Source: Hypsibius dujardini
Taxonomy: Eukaryota > Tardigrada > Eutardigrada > Parachela > Hypsibiidae
Assembly: GCA_001579985.1 (NCBI GenBank)
Contig: LRSR01007901.1
Coordinates: forward strand, 1 to 21,731
Reading direction: 5' to 3'
DNA: 21,731 nucleotides
Position 1 is the stretch's first letter. Every line of letters starts with the position of its first letter. The translations under genes were made by a program, and so were the position numbers. Under the pieces are notes generated by a model, which made no database searches, was not told where the DNA came from, and was given only the letters and a program-made list of their open reading frames with translations. Of this stretch, positions 1-10,480 are shown piece by piece.

Positions 1-37
1 TGTAGGCCTCCTTTTTTTGCTCCTACAAAAACCGCAG

Positions 38-250
38 CTACAATTGTTGCAACCACGAGTCGATTCAAGAACGTTGTGTGACGACAGCTACGCCAAGGAC
101 TGCAGCTATGACCACGGATTCTGCTACAAATTCAAGATCATTCCCGGAGTTTCTAGCGAACCTCGGTGCTGGACACAACTGCTTGGCGTCACCGAACCGC
201 AAGCCAAATACGCAGCTTGCTCCGTCCATAAGCAGTGCAACATGCAATGA
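38..250 (+). CDS. Possible 3'-terminal exon of a small cysteine-rich protein (partial gene)
   Basis: An open frame runs to a TGA at 248-250. A pyrimidine stretch and an AG at 36-37 could be a splice acceptor, so the gene would start left of the window. The frame encodes six cysteines in about 55 residues, with spacings C-x7-C-x6-C-x14-C-x16-C-x5-C, ending in KQCNMQ. Such spacing suits a disulfide-rich secreted domain, but I recognise no family. The other frames over the same bases are also open for 60 codons, which weakens the coding argument. It could equally be chance. No polyadenylation signal is obvious after the stop. Confidence 0.3.
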   Translation, partial: LQLLQPRVDSRTLCDDSYAKDCSYDHGFCYKFKIIPGVSSEPRCWTQLLGVTEPQAKYAACSVHKQCNMQ

Positions 251-1737
251 CCTGTGCTGACGGTGAGGAACATCGAGGTGGTACCAAGACTATTCCTAAG
301 ATTTGAGTGTATGTCTAGGCATCGGACTCTATTGCCTTGGACTTGACTACATTGAAGGTGCGGGTGATGTATTGGTTACTGCCGGATATCTCTTCCTATT
401 CAGAAAGGCCATCAATGTGCGAATTGGGTTTTTTGAGGTCCATTTTTTATCCCTCTTACAAGAATATTGCATTGCGCTACATTTTTATTCATTGATGATT
501 TTTACGCTTACTGTAGAGTCATTCATTGTTCATTCATTGTTCATTTGAAGCGATGTGGAGGAACATTCGGAAAACTCTTCACGTACACGGCCCTTCTGTA
601 TTTTATATTGGGTGTTCTTAATTTCCGATGTCTCGATGCGCTAAACCTGGCAAAAACAATGACAGTTATTGAAATCTTAATTGAAATCGTCTATGGTGGT
701 CGAAACGGTACCACAGTACGTTACAACTTGGCAGTCTATCTTTTTGTCCATACCAAAATGAATCCATTATTGCATCCCTTGACCACACAATTATTTGGCA
801 TCATTTGGCATGACCAACCAGCCCCTAGGGGGGAGAAAAAAATTGAAAAAAAATTAGATAGTAAGATGGTAAAGATTATGCGGTATTAGATAGTACGGTA
901 TTTAAGATAGTAAATGTAACTGTTATCGATTGTCACCAGATTTAGAATAGTGTTTTTCGGGAGGGTAATTGCAGATTCCTTGGAGGAAGATGTGACGGAT
1001 TATCTTGATAAACTTACTTTCGACGGCAACGATCAGCTCATGCAATAGTTTTGATTTTGACCCAGTTATTTTGTACTTTCACTCTCTCTAACAGCACCGA
1101 TGAACAAAAGGCAATATGCCAGCCAAAACGATGCCACTTTGTGTGAGCTAAGGGACGGCGAAAATTGACAATATCAACCTGTTAACTTTTGAAATTTTGT
1201 CCTTCTAAAACAACTAAGCTTGACGATTGATACTTATTATATGAGCATGCGTAAAAAATGGTCAGGTTTGAAGACCACTTGTACCGTACCATAAGAACGA
1301 TAACTGCTGGTACTGTACAGAATTCCTGTATATCGATAAGATAATCGGATAAAGTGACAACAAACAACGCACAACAACTGATAATAAATAAGGTGGCCAA
1401 TCAATTTTGATTTATATGCCATTGTTTCGACAGGTGCAGTGGGATTTTCGGCGAGTATTAACACATCTATTTTCCTATCGGAAACTATCCCCGTATCATG
1501 TCTTCAACGGAAAATCGATCGACTTGCCCTTCCTTATTTCATTCGTCAGAACTTCCGCGTTCAAGTCGCTTCGAGGTCAAAATCAACTTATCTTTTCTGC
1601 CGCTATTTGAACACTGGGAACCCCTTACACGATAACCTTCAACGGGCTGAAATATGGAGCACAACATGCGTGAAATAGGCGGAAACCTTCGACAGAAAAA
1701 CGTCCTGTTCACATTAATTTTTATTGGCTGATGGAAA
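251..1737. other. Upstream intergenic stretch, no recognisable gene
   Basis: Open frames of 67-140 codons occur (for example 467-889 on + and 1539-2024 on -), but none has a recognisable domain, a consistent splice pattern or a family signature. A short tandem of the 11-mer TTCATTCATTG sits near 521-545. Degenerate copies of TTAGATAGTA lie at about 850-912. A 10-bp hairpin with one mismatch is at 1281-1318. The right end presumably contains the promoter and 5' UTR of the receptor gene that starts at 1738, but I see no clear core promoter element. Confidence 0.6.
1281..1318. repeat. Short inverted repeat (hairpin)
   Basis: The arms are 1281-1290 (GTACCGTACC) and 1309-1318 (GGTACTGTAC). They pair at 9 of 10 positions around an 18-base loop. 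No function is apparent. It is included because it is the clearest hairpin upstream of the receptor gene. Confidence 0.5.
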
Positions 1738-1985
1738 ATGAACCGGACGACGTCCAAGGCCTTAAATGTCACGTATGTCTGTAATGGGTCCGATGCAGTC
1801 GGAGATCTCAGCCTGCTGTCTGCGGAAGACCCCATTCGGTTCCTGGAGGGAGTGGCCTTCCCTATTTTTCTTCTCATCGGCACGGCTGGGAATGTGCTAA
1901 ATGTTTTGGTGCTTGGAAAAGGCAAAACCAGAGCTTCCGCCGATGTTTTCGTCATCTCTATGGCCATTTCCGACTTGTGTATTCT
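1738..1985 (+). CDS. GPCR exon 1: N-terminus, TM1, start of TM2
   Basis: The exon carries the glycosylatable N-terminus with Cys15, then TM1 around residues 37-60, the first intracellular loop (GKGKTRAS) and TM2 through ISDLCI. The donor is ATTCT|GTAAGG, leaving two bases (CT) that join A at 2084 to make Leu83. A second ATG at 1731 lies in another frame and would read a 17-codon overlapping upstream frame. Confidence 0.85.
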
Positions 1986-3409
1986 GTAAGGGAATTCTGA
2001 TAATACAAAAACAGTCCAATGCACTCCGCAAGAACTTTTTATAATTTTGAGGTCTAGTTCTGATTTTGTTTTGGTCCATCCAGATGGCTTTTCATCCCGA
2101 TCTGGCTGAAAAAGATAGACCCAAGTCTAATCACTGAATTTCACGCGGGTTTCCGGCAGTTTGACGTCGTCTACAGGGAGGTTTACAAATGGCTGACGAG
2201 CACCTTTTATTTCATCTCCGACTGGTACGTCAGTCAAGCTTATACATAATGATTTCTAACGTCCAAAAACTTTACATTTCTCCTTCGGGATTTTGATTAT
2301 CAACGCAGGATTGCCATTGCATTTTCCATGGAAAGACTGATCGTTCTGTCCCATCCCATGAAGTTCTTAGGCCGAAATACTGCCAAAAAAGCAATGATTG
2401 TCGTTGGAATTATCACCTTTCTCGGCATCGTCAAACCCGTTCAGCTTGCGTTTGACGTAATTTCGTGGCAACTCTCATCCGATTCAGCGGACCATCTTTC
2501 GATCTATCAAGAGCAGCGAACTGAATCCACGGAGCTCTGGAGTGACATTCACGAAATTATAATGGTAGAGTAAATTTGTTTAATTTTACACAAAAATGAC
2601 GTGGGTTTCTATTGGAGGGCTTCATTCTTTTTGCTATGGTCAATATGTTCCATTTTCTATCTTCACGCCAAAACAAAAACTGTATTTTAATGTCATGTCA
2701 AAATTTGAAGTATATAATTCAATCTGGGATTGCAAAGATTAACATTTATACTGCAAAAGGCGGGGGAAAAAATGAAAATTTGGAAAAGGTTTACATTTTT
2801 TGGGGCGCTGATTAATCGTTTAATTTCTTCCTCGGGTGTTTCGGACCCCCTCAAATAATCCCCTGAATTATCCACTGCCTGTTTCTCTAGTTGGCTGATC
2901 GTTTCCTGGGCTTTTCGACCCTCCTCATAACCAACCTCATCCTCACATACTTTCTCCACCACCTACAGCAGTCTCGCATTCGAGAGCTCAATCAAGAGGA
3001 TCAATTCTACCATCTCAGCAGAACAAACATTCTCGCACGCGGATGTGCCATTCAATGCCTCATCTTCAAGTTTCCCGGATTCATCTACAACGCCCTCTTG
3101 CTGGCTAGTCAACCGCCTTTTTGTTCGTACCACTTCGCGGGAGGAGAAGGGGAATATTGGCTGGCTTTTGTGTCCTTCTTCCTGATGGTCAACACTTCCA
3201 TCAACTTTTATCTGTATTGCGCGTTCAGTCGCAATTTCCAGAAGAGATTGGAGGCACGATTTCCGATGATGGTGGCGAGATGGAGGAGTATTCGTTGGCA
3301 TCGCCTGCGAGGCAGTTCGCTGCTGCCTAAAAGTTGGGAGCTAAGGATGGCGCCGCATAAACGAGGCTCGGGAGTTTCCAACATCACGCAGAGTTCTTCG
3401 GCTTTCTGA
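1738..3409 (+). CDS. Class A (rhodopsin-family) G protein-coupled receptor, probably peptide-type; four exons, complete
   Basis: The coding exons are 1738-1985, 2084-2224, 2309-2564 and 2891-3409 (TGA at 3407-3409). They total 1164 nt, giving a 387-residue protein. Introns are 98, 84 and 326 bp with GT-AG ends and matching phases 2, 2 and 0. An in-frame TGA nine bases upstream supports ATG 1738 as the first possible start. The N-terminus has three N-glycosylation sequons (NRT, NVT, NGS). TM1 has the GN pair (N52), TM2 has ISDL (D79), the end of TM3 reads MER (R139) followed by LIVLSHP, TM6 contains FKFPGFIYN, and TM7 reads NTSINFYLYC (N316-C325). The TM7 and TM3 forms resemble FMRFamide-type neuropeptide receptors, but the ligand is unknown. 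The cysteine usually found at the top of TM3 (3.25) and its partner in the second extracellular loop are both absent. It would act at the cell surface through heterotrimeric G proteins. Confidence 0.85.
2084..2224 (+). CDS. GPCR exon 2: TM2 end, first extracellular loop, most of TM3
   Basis: The acceptor is TTGGTCCATCCAG| and the donor is GACTG|GTACGT. The exon reads WLFIPIWLKK, then a loop and YKWLTSTFYFISD. Joined to exon 3 it gives the continuous TM3 segment ISDWIAIAFSMER. There is no cysteine in the whole exon, although this family normally has one at the start of TM3. Confidence 0.82.
2309..2564 (+). CDS. GPCR exon 3: end of TM3, ICL2, TM4, ECL2
   Basis: The acceptor is CAACGCAG|. The exon encodes IAIAFSMERLIVLSHP, the basic second intracellular loop, TM4 (MIVVGIITFLGIV) and a long acidic second extracellular loop without any cysteine. 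The donor is taken as ATG|GTAGAG, in phase 0. The frame closes with TAA at 2571-2573 if this intron is not removed. Confidence 0.8.
2891..3409 (+). CDS. GPCR exon 4: TM5, ICL3, TM6, ECL3, TM7, C-tail
   Basis: The acceptor is CTGTTTCTCTAG| before TTGGCTGAT. TM5 is around FSTLLITNLILTYFL. The third intracellular loop runs through LNQEDQF. TM6 has CLIFKFPGFIYNALLL. ECL3 holds Cys293. TM7 has AFVSFFLMVNTSINFYLYC and is followed by an amphipathic FSRNFQKRLE segment, as in helix 8. The C-tail is basic and rich in serine. The exon ends at the TGA. Confidence 0.87.
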   Translation: MADRFLGFSTLLITNLILTYFLHHLQQSRIRELNQEDQFYHLSRTNILARGCAIQCLIFKFPGFIYNALLLASQPPFCSYHFAGGEGEYWLAFVSFFLMVNTSINFYLYCAFSRNFQKRLEARFPMMVARWRSIRWHRLRGSSLLPKSWELRMAPHKRGSGVSNITQSSSAF

Positions 3410-3990
3410 TGGACAATGTCGCATGATTCTCACGAATTAGGATCGGCCGTAATCCGGCCGTTAATGTACAGCTGTAGTTAAAGGATTCGGCAAGATGCGA
3501 TTGGTATACAGGATTCTGTTTCATCCGCTTCAAAAATATTTAGGAGCAATATCGGAACTCGCTGGCCACAACGTTTGTTCCACTCGTTATTGTTAAAAGA
3601 ATCATTAAAATCGAAAAAGGTCCCTGTTTCTGTAAAAGACCAAGTTTTAACAATGCTTCTTAATTCTGACATAGACAAGCTAGATTGACGAGCGACACGC
3701 AAGAGAGAGGAACCCAAAACCCACTTTACGAGCATTAGGTTTTTTTAAGTGTCCCATTTAAATAGCATTTAAATATCTTCGTTTATTGCATTGTTCTCAA
3801 CTTTGAAATTCTGCCAAAGAAGTGTTCATATCCTTGACTGATGAAATACATTTTTAGTACCATCATATAATGAAAGCTCTAATAGTAAAACATAAAGCCG
3901 AGTCATTTTGCGTTCCACCTCTGTAAATCGTCCCAAAGTTATAGTCCTAACCGAAGTCTCATCGCCAAAGCGAACTACTGTTTTATCCGG
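3410..3990. other. 3' flank of the GPCR gene; possible polyadenylation signal
   Basis: No gene is visible. A short palindromic pair, CGGCCG-TAATC-CGGCCG, lies at about 3444-3460. An ATTAAA at 3604-3609, about 195 bases past the stop codon, is the nearest common variant of the polyadenylation signal. I found no AATAAA in this stretch. Confidence 0.4.
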
Positions 3991-4206
3991 ATATGTATAA
4001 AACATGGTATGCTGTAGTTTGTAGTTATTAGTGGTCTCCAATATTTAGTACTTTCCTAGTTGTATTTTTCAGTTTTAGTTTTTATTTCTTAGTTACGTAA
4101 TTGTACTTTCCAATCGTATTTTTTCCTTTTAAATACAAATAGGTAACTACTAAATACTAAAGACAACTACTAATTACAAACTACAACAACCATGTTTTAT
4201 ACATAC
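3991..4206. mobile_element. Foldback / MITE-like inverted repeat
   Basis: The two arms, about 3991-4057 and 4141-4206, are inverted copies of about 66 bases, roughly 80-85% identical by eye (for example TATGTATAAAACATGG against its reverse complement). An AT-rich spacer of about 83 bases separates them. The spacer also holds a diverged direct repeat of the type GTACTTTCC...GTATTTTT (about 4048-4070 and 4103-4125). No transposase is encoded. The structure suggests a non-autonomous DNA transposon remnant or foldback element. I could not define target-site duplications, so the true ends are uncertain. Confidence 0.5.
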
Positions 4207-5249
4207 CCGCTTTATCCGCGCATCAGAACGATTTATCAGCCCGCCTCACCACAGACCATCGTCCGAAATACGATCCACGCTGTTGTCGTGCTTCATGCCA
4301 TGTCATGTCGCGGTAATTATTTCAGCTATCTCGCTTCCTTACATACACACAGACTCAACACTCTGCAGACCTCTCTTTTGCTAATGCGATTCTTCACCTC
4401 CCTTCGCAATCATTTCATCTTTCCTCGATCGGGGGCTTCACATTATTCCTCGGAGCGAACGGCTCCTGCGGGAGGATCAGCAATACGATCTCTCAAGTCT
4501 GTAGTGCCTATTTCGACCGAGATAAGACACTGTACCATATGCAAGATGGAGTATCTGGCAGGAAATATGATCCCCGGATCGGATGGATCCTGGCGACGCG
4601 CTCCACTTTCGTATGAGAGATACATATACCGCACAAAACAGATATATAGACACACACCGGTGTAGACGCAGCAATCTTTTCAATCTATAATTTACACGTG
4701 TCTTCTTATCTACGCAGGCAGAAGGGATGCGACTGGCTTCCCTGTTCAGCGCATGCCCGGTGTCAAATCCAGGCAAACAATCGGTCACGAACGGGGGAAT
4801 TGTCGCGGTGGATGTGTCCGTCAACGAGATCGTTCCCAATTAAAACGGCGCCCTGTCCTTATGTGTACTGTAATTGTATGCCGAAGATACAATTATCACG
4901 ATCCTTGTTAGGGATGTACGGGATGAGGCTCTACTCTCTTCTCGTAGATATGGCAGACGCTTGGCCTATTTTCTCTGCGAGTTCGCGCTCTTTTGAATGG
5001 TGGTAGAACTGGACTATGCAAAATTAAAATGACCCTTTGCGTGACCCTAATAGCCGGGTGCGTGACCAGGCTGATTATCTAGTCAAAAATTATGCAGCGG
5101 CTGTGCTTGGACAGCCGGTTCTGTGAGTGTCTGACAGACGGTTCGCTAATGGGTCCAGTATGGTTACTTTTGCTACTGCTTCTCCACCTGTTGGACGGGA
5201 GTACGCTTCGAGCTTGCGTTTACCTTTATTGTTCTACTCGTGACCATGC
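4207..5249. other. Intergenic, no recognisable gene
   Basis: Several open frames of 70-157 codons exist on both strands (4192-4665 +, 4477-4839 -, 4698-5006 +). They overlap one another, have no family signature and no convincing splice sites. I see no RNA gene. Confidence 0.5.
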
Positions 5250-5640
5250 CTGTATCTGTGTCTGTGGCCGTGTCTATGCCTGTCTTGTGTCTGTGTCTGT
5301 GTCTTTGTCTGTGTCTGTGTCTATGCTTTTGTCTGTGTGTCTGTGTCTGTGTCTGTGTGTCTGTGTCTGTGTCTGTGTCTGTGTCTGTGTCTGTGTTTGT
5401 GTTTGTGTCTATGCTTGTGTCTGTGTGTCTGTGTCTGTGTCTGTGTCTGTGTCTGTGTTTGTGTCTATGCTTTTTTCTGTGTGTCTGTGTCTGTGTCTGT
5501 GTCTGTGTTTGTGTTTGTGTCTCCGTCTGCGTCTGCGTCTGCGTCTGTGTTTGTGTCTTTCTCTGTGTCTGTCTCGGTCTCTATCTCATTCTACGCTTAC
5601 CTCCGTGTCTGTGTCTATGGCATTTTATGTGCATGTGTCT
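5250..5640. repeat. (TGTGTC)n hexamer minisatellite with higher-order structure
   Basis: The stretch is built mainly from GTGTCT/TGTGTC units with TGTTTG variants, ending in a short GTCTGC run near 5526-5545. The interruption CTATGC recurs at about 5274, 5321, 5409 and 5465, so blocks of roughly 47-88 bases look duplicated. The Cys/Val/Leu/Ser-rich open frames here are a by-product of the repeat. This motif differs from the TCTG/CAGA tetramers found further right. Confidence 0.9.
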
Positions 5641-6859
5641 GCGCTTACGCCTGTGTACATGGATTCAGTGGTTCCAATTACGACTTGGAGCAAAAAGCGG
5701 ATTTGGCGGTGCTTTGTACGTTTTCATGTCGTGATGGGTCCTCCGCTTCGCTGCATCCCAAAAAGACGGATTACCCGTTCGCGCCAACCCTATCACATTT
5801 CCTTTAAACAAACGAAAGATCCCCAACCTGTTCTGTGTACATGTATATCAGCTATTCATCTTGACTGATCTTTTCCAGAATATCATGCCCTTCCATTTTA
5901 TAAAGCCAATGGAAATCTTTACAGAAAACAAAGACGCCACAGCAAATATGTACAAATAATCCGGTTCAAAGAACGCGTATGAAATTGCCTCGCCTGTCAC
6001 TTTGCCTTCTAACCTAAAAAGTTTAAGTTCCAAAAAAGATTAATAATACAACTACAGTACTAGTAAAAATGGTGCATGGCAGATGACTAAAAAATCTCTC
6101 TATCTTTATTAGCAGAAATCAAAAACTGCTCAGCTCAAATGATGATTGTTTAACTTGATTATTCACAGCCGGATTGAACGAAAACGTGCCAATGGGAATG
6201 GATCCACAAAACCCGCTGGTTTCTTATTTGAAACTATTTTTATGCGACAGTATTATCGCACAGTCCTGATAATGTGATGAGTTATTTTTAAACTGTGCAG
6301 TCGGAGTATATTTCACGTCATTTTTGACGAATACCAGACACTTTTCTATGCAATTTCCCGAAGAGACGCTCGTTCCACGGATGATGATTTTCCGCGGTGA
6401 CCACGCCCTAAAATATCCGTCAGCCAATAGATCACCACACTCTCCTGCCTAACCTCGGGGAAAAGGGCTTCATTTTGTGCTGCGCTACAAGAGAATTATT
6501 GCACCTTTTCCCTGTGCGACTCGCAGCAAACACAGACAGAAAGGGCGCCCTTTTCACTTGCGATCATTTCACCTACGGCTCTCCCGCTGCGCTCGTCGCC
6601 ATCTCACTGAGAAGAGCACTCTCTCTTGTCTCTCTCTCTCTCTCTCGTTATCGTTCACTTGCAAAATCTCACGCAAAACAGCACAGCGTGTGTGTGTCTA
6701 CATTTGACGTTTCTCTTTCCGGTGGCATTTCTCTGCAAAATGTCTCCGCAGTTTACCGGTTGTTCGCTTTAGAATTTACCTTAAAAATTGAAGAATCGCA
6801 ACTGCAGTTTTTCACCCTCGCTTGATTGATTGATGGGCTTGCAGTTGGCTGTATAAAAA
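5641..6859. promoter_or_regulatory. 5' flank of unc-5: presumed promoter and 5' UTR
   Basis: No gene is recognised. A CT-rich tract lies at about 6619-6646 and a short (TG)n run at about 6689-6697. An acceptor-like sequence ends in GCTTGCAG at 6844, only 15 bases before the unc-5 start codon. A spliced 5' UTR exon or a trans-spliced leader is therefore possible. The assignment as promoter/5' UTR rests on position only. Confidence 0.35.
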
Positions 6860-6935
6860 ATGGATACACACCTGTTCGTTGCTCTGCTTTTGGCCGCATC
6901 ATCCTGGGGGATTTTGCAGCGCGGAAACTGTGAAG
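6860..6935 (+). CDS. unc-5: unc-5 exon 1: start codon and signal peptide
   Basis: ATG at 6860 sits in a good context (AAAAATGG). An in-frame TAA at 6854-6856 makes it the first Met. The exon reads MDTHLFVALLLAASSWGIL and then QRGNCE, a typical signal peptide core. The donor is GAAG|GTAAGA in phase 1, exactly what the exon 2 acceptor at 17703 needs to give Gly26. In vertebrate UNC5 genes a separate first exon also carries the signal peptide before a long intron. The link to exon 2 over 10.8 kb is inferred from phase, strand and expected domain order. A gene nested between them, or another first exon, cannot be ruled out. Confidence 0.72.
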
Positions 6936-7934
6936 GTAAGAGGGGGCTTTATTTCTTCCTAATGTCTAATGTCATTTACCGATGCGCGCGTGTGTGTGTG
7001 TGTCGGCCTTCTGCACAGGCATTGCTCCGTTAAGGGACGAAAAGTAATTGAATTATTCACGATACGGTGTGATGAGGAAGTGGGGTGGAAAGGGGGAGAT
7101 GGGCAGCTGAATTGTGTGTAGAGAATTTCTCTGTTGAGGGATCGCGGTCCACGTGCCTTGTCATGGGAATGGAAGAGATAGAGTGTAGAGGATGGGGCGA
7201 AATCGGAGCTTTACGTGGCCCAGTTTCCACCTGGATTATTATGTCATCTGAGAAAATGCGGGATATGTAAGGGATGATTATGGATAATATAATGCCCGTC
7301 TCCCTTGTGTGGAGGATGAGCCGGCCTGAATGAGTTACTGTGTTGGATTACCGGATGGGATTAATTTTCTGCTGGCCTAATTTGATATATTAGTAAAAAT
7401 AAATATTTTAAAATTAATGCCGTACTGTTGTATATTATTATATTTTTCTGATATTTTTCCAACTGCGACATAATTAAATATAATTTAATATAGGTAGGCA
7501 GAAATTTACATTTTAATTTGAGCAACAGTGTTTTGGCGTTGACCGTGCAGGGTAAAGCGAATTCATATGGACCGATATATCATTCTCCAGTCCTTCAGAC
7601 ACTGACAGACAGACAATTTGGATGTATGCAGCCGATGTGTTTCGCACGTAAAAAGTGTCTGATTTATTAACTGCAGCTGTGTGGCCTGCGCTGGTTGTCT
7701 GTCTCTGGTCTGGTCTGGTCTGGGTGGCATGTGGATTTAGTGGTTTTAATGCAATTATTGTTTGCCTAGTCAAACCTGCAGTGAATTGCTTGACAGGCTT
7801 GCGAAAACTCGCAGCAACACTTGAGAGTTAAATTGGAGAAAGTTCCATTGACGGGACGGGACGATAGGGAGGACACAAGAAGGATTTTAGACTTGTTTTA
7901 CACTAAGTCCCACCAGCAACGTCAATGGCAGATC

Positions 7935-7971
<37 letters not shown>

Positions 7972-7991
7972 CAGCAGACAGCAGCAGACAG

Positions 7992-8030
<39 letters not shown>

Positions 8031-10401
8031 TGACAAGTAGAATAGCGTCCTACCGCTAACTCAGCGGATGTTGATCGCGGAAAAAAATGAGCCATCTAGA
8101 GCGCACGATATTTAGGTTACGTGGCAGTATTACATCTCAATTTCACGTCTCAAAAAGGTTTTTGAAAGGTCTTTTGTCCGTTGGAGGGATTTACAGTCGA
8201 GGTGAATTGAAAGGCACCACTTGAATTTGGCCTCTCGGTGCGGCATGACGACGATTGCATTGAAGTAGGCTCGACAATCCGCTCTTCTCCTTCCTCACAA
8301 ATACACACACACACACTCCCCGCCCGCAACAACCGCAAGGAGGATCATTTTTGCAGCGCGACCTGTTGTTGTCTCTCACCGACCTTATATGCGATCAATT
8401 TCAAGTACTTTGTGGATAGAAATAATATATCCATAGCACATTGCAGGAACAAGTCGCGAGAGTCAATGGTCTTATAGTCCGGCCATGCTAATATTTTTGC
8501 TGAGCGTCGCTGTATTTTTCCTCTGGAACATAAAACAATATTTAACAGCAAAAATAAATTTAGCAATGACAAATCTGGTAAGATTAAATACTCGGTATAA
8601 CTAACCAGATTATCTCAGCGGCATTCTTAAAGTGCAAAATTTGTAGTTACATGTAATTTAATTTAGATGAAATTCAAATCTACTTAATAAATAAAACAAT
8701 TCTAGCAGATAGATTTTTCATAAATTTTATTTTTATGGGTGATGAACAGGAAGTAGGTGCATCACTTAATTGATGCAGTGCGTTGAAGAAAAGAGTGATT
8801 TTAGGAGCTTATTTCCGCGGTGGTCGTTGAAGAAAAAGATGGACACAAAGCCAATTTTGAGATTATCATTCACTCCGCGCGCTCGGCCTTTTCTTTTCTC
8901 TCACGTCCGCGTCCGTCCGTCTTTGTGGTCATCATTGTTGGAGATATTATAAGCAGGGAAAGCCCATAATTACCGGTGACTGGCCGGCTTTCTTCGAGAT
9001 TTCGATCGCGAGAGACACGATGGACCGAACGAAGATGTGCCCCTTCTAACAACGACAGGTTCAATTTTGCACACCAATTATTTGACCATTTGAGACTTCT
9101 CCAGGACGCCACGATAAAAATCTTTTTATCCCAGGTCAGAGCTCTGCTTGCCGGTAGTAAGCGCATAATTGATGGGCTTGGCTATGATTTCTTTGGAATA
9201 CTTCCCAGACAAAGACATGCATTGAAAAGTTGCAGACATGCACTCAGGCAAGATGTACAGACGAGCAGACACACAAACACACAGACAGGCAAGGTAGAAA
9301 GACAGACATACACAGACAGACGGACAAACAGACAGACAGACAGACAGACAGAACAGACAGAGACATTCAGATAGGATGAACGAAAGACAAGCATCTGGCC
9401 AGGTACACACTGTATCAAAATGTCAGCTACCCAGTTCATCAGCAGAATCATAATATAGCATCTTTTGTGAGTATTGTTATAAGGTGCCCGAGGTATAATA
9501 AAAATAGCCCACTGATCTTGACAGGGACCAGCTCTGACAAGAGTGCTGACATTAAATAACTCACAGATAGTCGACAAACAGACAGTAGCCTGACCACCGG
9601 TCGTAAAGTGAATTACCTGTCCAATTTTACAACCTTCACATTTTTCGGATAAGTGCCCCGCTGCGGCTTGAGTTAACTGTGACTCACTTACGCTCCAAGG
9701 GACTGGTTTTATGCGGTGACTGTGCATGCTGAGGTCCCTCATCATTTTAATTCATAAATTTCTGAGATTCAATTGCAGCAATATGCAACATAATCATTAG
9801 AAACTAGAAATACAAACATGTAAAAATAAATGTAAGGACTAACCAGAAAGTCTTTCATTTCTGAGTCAACTTTCTGCACATTTTAAGCGTCATTTTCCAG
9901 ATGGAGGAATCTCACGGTGCCAAACAATTTAACATGGCAGAGGGTGGAATGATAGTCTCGCGCACACGACCCAAGTTTGACGTAATCTGAAAAGACATTC
10001 TGTCATTGGGGGTTGAGTTGTTTTTAAAATCAGTCGTTTGGTTTTGATGGACTTTTGATGAGGCTCCTCCGTCTGTCCTTCTCTGTGGTCTTGAGAGGGG
10101 CAAAGACGTTCAAGGGAGTTTTCATTGCATTCGACTTGTGCCGGCCAATTTGGGCAATTTGAGGGGTCTTCGGCTTTCTCTTCTGCAAGACCTGTCTTCA
10201 CGTCCGCCGCATCCTCCGCCTACATTCTTGGCTTCAGGCATACTTCGTGTTATTAGTTTTGAAACTGATTTTTAACTCCATCAAGATTTGAAATCATAAA
10301 GTATAGAAGCTATCAGCCGGCTCTTCTGTACTTACTGTCTGCATGCCTATTTTAATCTGTATTTACACATGTCTGTCTGTCTGTCTGTCTGTCTGTCTGC
10401 T

Positions 10402-10446
<45 letters not shown>

Positions 10447-10447
10447 T

Positions 10448-10480
<33 letters not shown>

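Noticed and set aside
467-889. 140-codon open frame upstream of the GPCR
   Set aside because: There is no recognisable domain, it has a low-complexity lysine-rich end, and it overlaps another random open frame.
5092-5868. 258-codon open frame and two overlapping frames in the hexamer repeat
   Set aside because: They consist of simple repeat translated into Cys/Val/Leu/Ser strings, and all three + frames are open together, as expected of a repeat without stops.
6851-6859. TATA-like GTATAAAAA before the unc-5 ATG
   Set aside because: It lies directly against the start codon; a TATA box there would place the transcription start downstream of the ATG.
7921-8033. CRISPR-like array
   Set aside because: The repeats are 4-bp tandem units without spacers in an animal genome, so they are microsatellites.
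9182-9745. 187-codon minus-strand frame in intron 1
   Set aside because: The last third is CAGA repeat read antisense. The rest contains scattered cysteines but no domain, splice sites or start context I can support.
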